NCBI GenBank assembly: GCA_947463775.1
Contig: CANHVD010000016.1
Span: 1 to 21,770, forward strand
From: Planctomycetaceae bacterium
GTDB taxonomy: Bacteria; Planctomycetota; Planctomycetia; Planctomycetales; Planctomycetaceae
Direction of reading: 5' to 3'
Length of the DNA stretch: 21,770 nucleotides
A model generated the notes under the pieces. The model did not search any database. It was given only the letters and a program-made list of their open reading frames with translations, and was not told the DNA's origin. Made by a program: the position numbers and the translations under genes. This document shows, piece after piece, positions 17,835 to 21,770 of this stretch (positions are counted from its first letter, which is position 1; each line of letters begins with the position of its first letter).

Positions 17835-19274
17835 ATGCAGGCAACTGCAAACGAACAAACCATCCGTAACATCGTCCAGGAAGTGCTGACACAGCTAACC
17901 GCTCGAACGGGCGGTGCTCCAGCTTCCAACGGTTCAGCCGGCCCGGACACTCGATGGGGCGTATTCAGCACCGTTGATGAAGCGGTCGCAGCGGCTCAGA
18001 AGGGTTTTGAAAAACTCAGCCACGCATCGCTGGAAGACCGCAAAAAGGCGATCAGCATCGTCAAGCAGATCTGCGACGAGCAGGCTGAAGAGCTGGGCAA
18101 GCTTGAGTTCGAAGAAACCAAGATCGGTCGACTCGAGCACAAGATCGCCAAGCTGAAAGCGATCAAGGATGTGCCGGGAGTTGAGTTCCTGCGAACTGAC
18201 GCGATCAGCGGCTCACATGGTTTGATGATTACCGAGTACGCTCCGTTTGGAGTCATCGGTGCGATTACTCCGGTGACCCATTCGCTGCCAACTCTGGCGG
18301 GCAATTTCGTCAACATGGTCGCGGCCGGCAACACGATCGTCTGCAATCCACATCCAAGCGGAGCAAAGATCGCCAGCGAAGGTGTGCGTCGCTTCAACAA
18401 AGCGATCTTCGCCGCGACGGGACTTGAGAACCTCGTCAACATCATTGGCACACCAACCATCGAGACTGCTCAACAGGTCTTCGATCATCGTGGCGTTAAA
18501 ATGCTGGTCGTCACGGGCGGTCCTGCGGTGGCTCGAGCAGCTCTGCAGAGCCCAAAGCGAGCCATCGTGGCTGGTCCTGGCAATCCGCCAGTGGTCGTTG
18601 ACGCAACGGCCGACATCGACAACGCAGCGAAGTCCATCGTCGCTGGAGCAGCCTTCGACAACAGTTTGCTGTGTATCAGCGAAAAAGAAGTCTTCGCGGT
18701 TAAAGAAATCTTCGACCCGCTAATGACAGCCGTTTCAAATCACGGCGGTTATCGACTCAATGCGGCTCAGGTTGCCGCCTTCACGGCCAAGGCGTTTGGG
18801 CCTCCGAAGGAACCGGGTGGGCACTATCAGCTCAACCGCGATTTCATCGGCAAAGATGCAGCGTGGCTGGCTTCTCAGATCGGGCTCAGTGTTCCTGCAA
18901 GCACTCTGATTTTGTTCGGTGAAACAGACGAACACAATCCGTTCGTGACTGAAGAGCAGATGATGCCGTTCATCCCCTTCGTGCGAGCGAACTGCAGCGA
19001 CCATGCGATCGCTCTGGCCAAGAAATACGAACACGGCTTCGGCCATACGGCGATTATCCATTCTCGCGACGTCCATACTATCACCAAGATGGGCCGCGTC
19101 ATGAATACAACATTGTTCGTCAAGAACGGCCCCTGCATGGCAGGACTTGGACTTGGCGGCGAAGGTTATCTGTCATTCTCCATCGCAACTCCAACCGGCG
19201 AAGGCGTCACGAATCCAATGACGTTTACTCGTCAGCGAAGATGTGTGATGGTTGATGACCTGAGAATCATTTGA
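17835..19274 (+). CDS. pduP: CoA-acylating aldehyde dehydrogenase (PduP/EutE type) with N-terminal encapsulation peptide
   Basis: This 479-residue enzyme oxidises an aldehyde to acyl-CoA with NAD; lactaldehyde to lactyl-CoA is the likely reaction (inference). Residues 5-23 (ANEQTIRNIVQEVLTQLTA) form an amphipathic encapsulation helix, joined by a Gly/Ala/Ser-rich linker (25-38) to the catalytic domain. Family marks are YAPFGVIGAITPVTHSLPT, NPHPSG, MLVVTGGPAVARAAL, AGPGNPP and the catalytic cysteine Cys280 in FDNSLLCISEKEVF. AGGAAACGAAC before ATG 17835 is a good ribosome site. Encapsulation implies a private NAD pool, which needs a recycling dehydrogenase not seen here. Confidence 0.96.
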   Translation: MQATANEQTIRNIVQEVLTQLTARTGGAPASNGSAGPDTRWGVFSTVDEAVAAAQKGFEKLSHASLEDRKKAISIVKQICDEQAEELGKLEFEETKIGRLEHKIAKLKAIKDVPGVEFLRTDAISGSHGLMITEYAPFGVIGAITPVTHSLPTLAGNFVNMVAAGNTIVCNPHPSGAKIASEGVRRFNKAIFAATGLENLVNIIGTPTIETAQQVFDHRGVKMLVVTGGPAVARAALQSPKRAIVAGPGNPPVVVDATADIDNAAKSIVAGAAFDNSLLCISEKEVFAVKEIFDPLMTAVSNHGGYRLNAAQVAAFTAKAFGPPKEPGGHYQLNRDFIGKDAAWLASQIGLSVPASTLILFGETDEHNPFVTEEQMMPFIPFVRANCSDHAIALAKKYEHGFGHTAIIHSRDVHTITKMGRVMNTTLFVKNGPCMAGLGLGGEGYLSFSIATPTGEGVTNPMTFTRQRRCVMVDDLRII

Positions 19275-19340
19275 TGTACCGTAGACCGGTCGCTCCGTCG
19301 ACCGGAATTCCCGTCGGTGGAGCGACGGGTGTACGGTAAA
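19275..19340. repeat. Imperfect inverted repeat of about 30 bp (TACCGTA/TACGGTA family)
   Basis: The left arm (about 19276-19305) and right arm (about 19310-19338) match with roughly five mismatches around ACC-GTCGCTCC cores, with a loop of only about five bases. It begins one base after the aldehyde dehydrogenase stop. The ribosome site of the next BMC-P gene (GGGA, 19341-19344) follows immediately. Confidence 0.85.
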
Positions 19341-19349
19341 GGGACGAAG

Positions 19350-19634
19350 ATGCAAACCGCTCGAGTCATTGGCTACACAACCGCAACGATGAAGCATCCC
19401 TCACTGACAGGGTGGAAGCTGGTCATCCTGCAGCCTTTGGATATCAACGATGAACCAGATGAGTTCCCTCAGTTAGCCATCGACCCTCTGGGTGCTCGTC
19501 AGGGCGACCATGTGTTCTTTACGAGTGACACCAAGTACATACAGCAATTAGTCGGCCGAAAGGATTCGCCGATACGATTCTCCATCCAGGGGATCATGGA
19601 TGAGCAACCAGAAGTGAAAAAGAAACGCAGATAG
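19350..19634 (+). CDS. BMC-P (EutN/CcmL) pentameric vertex protein, copy 2
   Basis: A 94-residue EutN-fold protein: MQTARVIGYTTATMKHPSLT, GWKLVILQPL, LAIDPLGARQGDHVFFTSD. The GAG turn of the family is GAR here, and the KYIQQLVGRKDSPIRFSIQG part replaces the usual short loop. The C-terminus is basic (KKKRR). ATG 19350 follows GGGACGAAG closely; the frame extends upstream to a GTG at 19317 in the repeat, which is unlikely. The changed loop and basic tail suggest that this vertex differs in charge from copies 1 and 3. Confidence 0.92.
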   Translation: MQTARVIGYTTATMKHPSLTGWKLVILQPLDINDEPDEFPQLAIDPLGARQGDHVFFTSDTKYIQQLVGRKDSPIRFSIQGIMDEQPEVKKKRR

Positions 19635-19686
19635 CAGATCGCGGGCCGGTGACTGACTCACTTGCCCAATCCACTTAAAGAACGAA

Positions 19687-20373
19687 ATGACCATCGACGC
19701 AGCTTACATAGACCAGATCGTGCAGAACGTGATGCGAGAAATGAAATCTCGCGTGACAGTTCCCGCCGCTGTGTCTGCGCCGGTGACATCGTCCCAGGCC
19801 AAACCAGTTACAACAACGGAGCCGTCGACGGCATTAACGATCGCGGCCAAGGTTGTCAGCGAAGACATTCTCGTGGCGGCACGAGCGGCGGGAAGAACGA
19901 TCGTGCTGCCGGCGGGAGCAATCATCACTCCGTCCGGAAAAGACTATATCCGGAAGAATGGAGTGACGGTTGCGGGATCGGCTGTGAATAAGCCCGCAAC
20001 TGTCTCCACAGGAAGTTTTATTGTCGTTGGCAACAATGCGACGTGTCAGTCAGCGGCATCCACCACGGGCTGGAAAACATTGGCGGTGAGTAACGAACAC
20101 GATGCAGCTTTGGCGGCATCTCAAACATTGAAGAACGGCATCACCGTCACCTGCGGCGGTGAACCATCAATCGTTGCTTGCCTGCTGAATCGCAATCCGG
20201 ATGTAAGAGCCGCCGTGATTACGAAGGCGACGAATCTATTAGCGTTGACCACCGTGATGAGTCCTCAGGTTGTTTGCCTGGATTCTTCCGGCTGGTCGTT
20301 CGGAGACATTCTGAAGCTGTTGAGATCTCTCTCCGCAGCAAACCGGCCGCAAGGCTGGAAAGAGATTGTTTAA
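19687..20373 (+). CDS. Unassigned BMC protein with N-terminal encapsulation-peptide-like helix
   Basis: The 228-residue protein has three parts. Residues 1-22 (MTIDAAYIDQIVQNVMREMK) form an amphipathic helix like the encapsulation peptides of PduL and the aldehyde dehydrogenase in this operon. Residues 23-52 are an Ala/Pro/Thr/Ser linker. Residues about 57-95 (VVSEDILVAARAAGRTIVLP and ITPSGKDYIRKNGVTV) resemble a short domain found in EutQ/EutT-like BMC proteins. Residues about 108-228 are alternating alpha/beta with VVGNNATCQSA, VTCGGEPSIVACLLNRNPDV, RAAVITKATNLLAL and VVCLDSSG, weakly reminiscent of RpiB/LacA sugar-phosphate isomerases, but without a clear active site. It lies between two BMC-P genes. 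A cargo or scaffold role is likely; the reaction is unknown. Confidence 0.75.
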   Translation: MTIDAAYIDQIVQNVMREMKSRVTVPAAVSAPVTSSQAKPVTTTEPSTALTIAAKVVSEDILVAARAAGRTIVLPAGAIITPSGKDYIRKNGVTVAGSAVNKPATVSTGSFIVVGNNATCQSAASTTGWKTLAVSNEHDAALAASQTLKNGITVTCGGEPSIVACLLNRNPDVRAAVITKATNLLALTTVMSPQVVCLDSSGWSFGDILKLLRSLSAANRPQGWKEIV

Positions 20374-20389
20374 CGGCATGCCGTTAAAC
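20368..20389. repeat. 22-bp perfect palindrome overlapping a stop codon
   Basis: The palindrome is centred on GGCATGCC. It covers the last codons and TAA stop (20371-20373) of the unassigned protein gene and ends 14 bases before the third BMC-P gene. No T-run follows. It could be a hairpin in RNA or a protein-binding site in DNA. Confidence 0.92.
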
Positions 20390-20403
20390 GAGTGGACAAG
20401 ATT

Positions 20404-20685
20404 ATGCGAATCATGGAATGCATCGGACGGGTGACACTGTCCAAATGGGACCCGACGCTGACCGGCGCGAGCTGGAAGTTGGCGGTGCCGTTGATGCATG
20501 CCGGATTAAAGGGCGACGTATCGGGACGAACAGAACCGATCGTCGTGTACGACGACATGGGAGCGGGCATCGGCAGCCTGATGGCTGTCACCGAAAGCGC
20601 CGATGCATCGACTCCATTTTATCCTGACTCTAAACCGATTGATGCTTACTGTGCCGCATTGCTGGACACGGTAAGTGTGGAATAA
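20404..20685 (+). CDS. BMC-P (EutN/CcmL) pentameric vertex protein, copy 3
   Basis: A 93-residue EutN-fold protein: MRIMECIGRVTLSKWDPTLT, SWKLAVPLM, PIVVYDDMGAGIGSLMAVTE, then PIDAYCAALLDTVSVE. It keeps the GAG turn (GAGIGS) but has a tyrosine/proline stretch (ADASTPFYPDSKPIDAY) where copy 1 has GSSARF. ATG 20404 is preferred; a GTG at 20392 is in frame. Three divergent BMC-P copies are a known trait of planctomycete-type BMCs, and they may form distinct or mixed vertices. Confidence 0.94.
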   Translation: MRIMECIGRVTLSKWDPTLTGASWKLAVPLMHAGLKGDVSGRTEPIVVYDDMGAGIGSLMAVTESADASTPFYPDSKPIDAYCAALLDTVSVE

Positions 20686-20693
20686 GAATGTGA

Positions 20694-20781
20694 GTGTTCA
20701 GTTTTCAGTGTTCAGTGTTAAGAAAACACAGACCGCTGCGATTTGCTGAACACTGGTAACTGAACACTGAAAACTTTTTTT
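20694..20781 (+). terminator. TTCAG-family inverted repeat, copy 2, ending in a T-run (terminator-like)
   Basis: Arms 20700-20716 and 20759-20775 pair perfectly over 17 bases; the 23-base left part (20694-20716) is identical to the left arm at 14537-14559. Seven T (20775-20781) follow the stem, giving an intrinsic-terminator shape 14 bases before the aldolase start. The loop (20717-20758) carries GCTGCG as in copy 1. It could end most transcription before the aldolase or attenuate it. Confidence 0.7.
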
Positions 20782-20795
20782 GCAAAGCAAAACCC

Positions 20796-21686
20796 ATGGC
20801 CAACAAATGGAACAGCGGCATTAACGACCGAGCCCTGAAAGAAGAGATCTGCGAGATTGGGCGTCGCGTTTACAACAAGGGCTTTGCCGCAGCGAATGAT
20901 GGGAACATCAGCATTCGAGTTGGCGAGAACGAAGTGTTGTGTACTCCAACGATGATCTGCAAAGGCTTCATGAAGCCGGAGGACATCTGTGCCGTCGACA
21001 TGGAAGGCAAGCAGATCGCCGGCGTTCGCAAACGAACCAGCGAAGTGTTGCTGCATCTGGAGATCATGAAGAACCGTCCGGACGTTAAGTCGGTCGTTCA
21101 CTGCCATCCGCCTCATGCAACGGCCTTCGCTGTCGCCGGTGAGCCGATTCCGCAGTGCATTCTGCCGGAAGTTGAAGTGTTTATGGGCGAAGTTCCAATC
21201 GCTCCTTACGAAACTCCAGGCGACCAGCGATTTGCTCAGACGGTCACTCCGTTTCTGAAAGCCACAAACACCATCATCCTGAAGAATCACGGTACGGTGT
21301 CGTTCGGCAAGAGCCTGGAAGACGCCTACTGGAAGACGGAGATTCTGGATGCCTACTGCCGCATTCTGTTGCTGGCCAAGCAGATCGGACAGCCTCAGTA
21401 TCTGAACGAGCAGAAGAGCCGCGAACTGCTCGACCTGAAAAAGAAATGGGGCTTCGACGATCCTCGTTTCCACAACGAAGACTGCGACCTCTGCGGCAAC
21501 AGTGCGTTCCGTGAAGGTTACAAAGAAAACATCCCAGTGCAGCGAGCCTTCGACGCGGCTCCGTCTTATCCCGGTATCCTCCAGAAGCCCTGCGGCACCG
21601 CCTGTGAAACACCGGCCGCTGGTGTGAGCGAAGATCTGGTCAAGATGATTACAAGCCAGGTTCTGGCGGCATTGGGGAAGGCGTAG
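20796..21686 (+). CDS. Class II aldolase (fuculose/rhamnulose-1-phosphate type) with Cys-bearing C-terminal extension and encapsulation peptide
   Basis: The 296-residue zinc aldolase should cleave a deoxyketose-1-phosphate to DHAP and lactaldehyde. Core features are AAANDGNISIRV, zinc ligands His102 and His104 (VHCHPPHA), His165 (KNHGTVSFG) and Glu83 (SEVLLHLEI). All four are offset by exactly ten from the FucA residues 92, 94, 155 and 73. The core ends near residue 215. An extension of about 80 residues follows, with Cys230-x-x-Cys233 (HNEDCDLCG) and Cys266-xxx-Cys270, then a terminal amphipathic helix (277-294, VSEDLVKMITSQVLAALG) like an encapsulation peptide. No clear ribosome site precedes ATG 20796, since the T-run hairpin ends 14 bases upstream. 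The exact sugar cannot be told from sequence. Confidence 0.9.
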   Translation: MANKWNSGINDRALKEEICEIGRRVYNKGFAAANDGNISIRVGENEVLCTPTMICKGFMKPEDICAVDMEGKQIAGVRKRTSEVLLHLEIMKNRPDVKSVVHCHPPHATAFAVAGEPIPQCILPEVEVFMGEVPIAPYETPGDQRFAQTVTPFLKATNTIILKNHGTVSFGKSLEDAYWKTEILDAYCRILLLAKQIGQPQYLNEQKSRELLDLKKKWGFDDPRFHNEDCDLCGNSAFREGYKENIPVQRAFDAAPSYPGILQKPCGTACETPAAGVSEDLVKMITSQVLAALGKA

Positions 21687-21708
21687 TTGGATTGGCTCGG
21701 CGAGAACG

Positions 21709-21770
21709 TAGGGTGTGACAAGCGACAGCGAAGGCACACCATCTTGCAGTCAATAACATAGTGTGCCGGC
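21709..21770. repeat. GGTGTGACAAGCG-family repeat, copy 2, continuing past the window
   Basis: TAGGGTGTGACAAGCG followed by an AAGGCACACC block matches the element at 16704-16802 (AGGGTGTGACAAGCG, then AAGGCGCACC). Local GGTGTG/CACACC arms (21712-21717, 21735-21740) can pair. It starts 22 bases after the aldolase stop, and the right part lies beyond the edge. Confidence 0.75.

Noticed and set aside
14537..20781. CRISPR array suggested by recurring TTCAG and GTGTGACA units
   Set aside because: Copies are few, far apart, of inverted form and in gene junctions; there are no regularly spaced direct repeats or cas genes.
20718..21737. 339-codon ORF on the minus strand opposite the aldolase
   Set aside because: It is fully antisense to a well-supported aldolase, has no recognisable motif, and its end lies in a repeat.

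Overview
The window looks like a chromosomal segment of a planctomycete (phylum Planctomycetota), with a moderately GC-rich composition. The clues are a bacterial microcompartment (BMC) locus of the planctomycete-verrucomicrobial type, a large Ser/Thr kinase with a transmembrane segment and a non-catalytic C-terminal half, a HisA-like protein of the kind linked to methanopterin C1 metabolism, small 'NPY'-starting membrane proteins, and intergenic inverted repeats. The genus cannot be fixed from sequence reading alone.

Left part (1-12.3 kb, ordinary chromosome). A minus-strand secreted TolB/PD40-M28 peptidase runs off the left edge (1-2829). It is followed by a lipid/diacylglycerol-kinase-like protein (+), a small basic planctomycete protein (-) and a class V aminotransferase of the cysteine-desulfurase family (+). 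A minus-strand operon then encodes a POT-family peptide transporter, a HisA-like protein and a DUF455 ferritin-like protein. A 952-codon Ser/Thr protein kinase (-) closes this part.

Middle (12.28-12.91 kb). A gene-poor divergent region carries GTCAC-type repeats, a 7-bp inverted repeat and a promoter-like TTGAAA-N17-CATATT just before a DeoR-type regulator.

Right part (12.9-21.7 kb, BMC operon, all on +). Gene order: DeoR regulator; phosphotransacylase PduL; two BMC-H hexamer shell proteins; acetate-kinase-family enzyme; BMC-P pentamer; four-helix membrane protein; CoA-acylating aldehyde dehydrogenase; BMC-P; unassigned protein with an encapsulation-peptide-like N-terminus; BMC-P; class II (fuculose/rhamnulose-phosphate type) aldolase with a C-terminal encapsulation-peptide-like helix. 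The inferred pathway is: deoxysugar phosphate is cleaved by the aldolase to DHAP plus lactaldehyde; lactaldehyde goes to lactyl-CoA (aldehyde dehydrogenase), lactyl-phosphate (PduL) and lactate plus ATP (kinase). The volatile, toxic aldehyde would be kept within a shell of two BMC-H and three BMC-P types. The alcohol/lactate dehydrogenase expected to recycle NAD is not in the window, and the operon may continue beyond the right edge.

This BMC class is known for fucose/rhamnose use in planctomycetes. The less explained parts are the membrane protein inside the operon, the unassigned candidate cargo, the cysteine-bearing aldolase extension, and a different inverted repeat in most gene junctions, several starting right at the upstream stop codon. 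One junction carries a leader-like hairpin directly before the ribosome binding site of the first hexamer shell gene.
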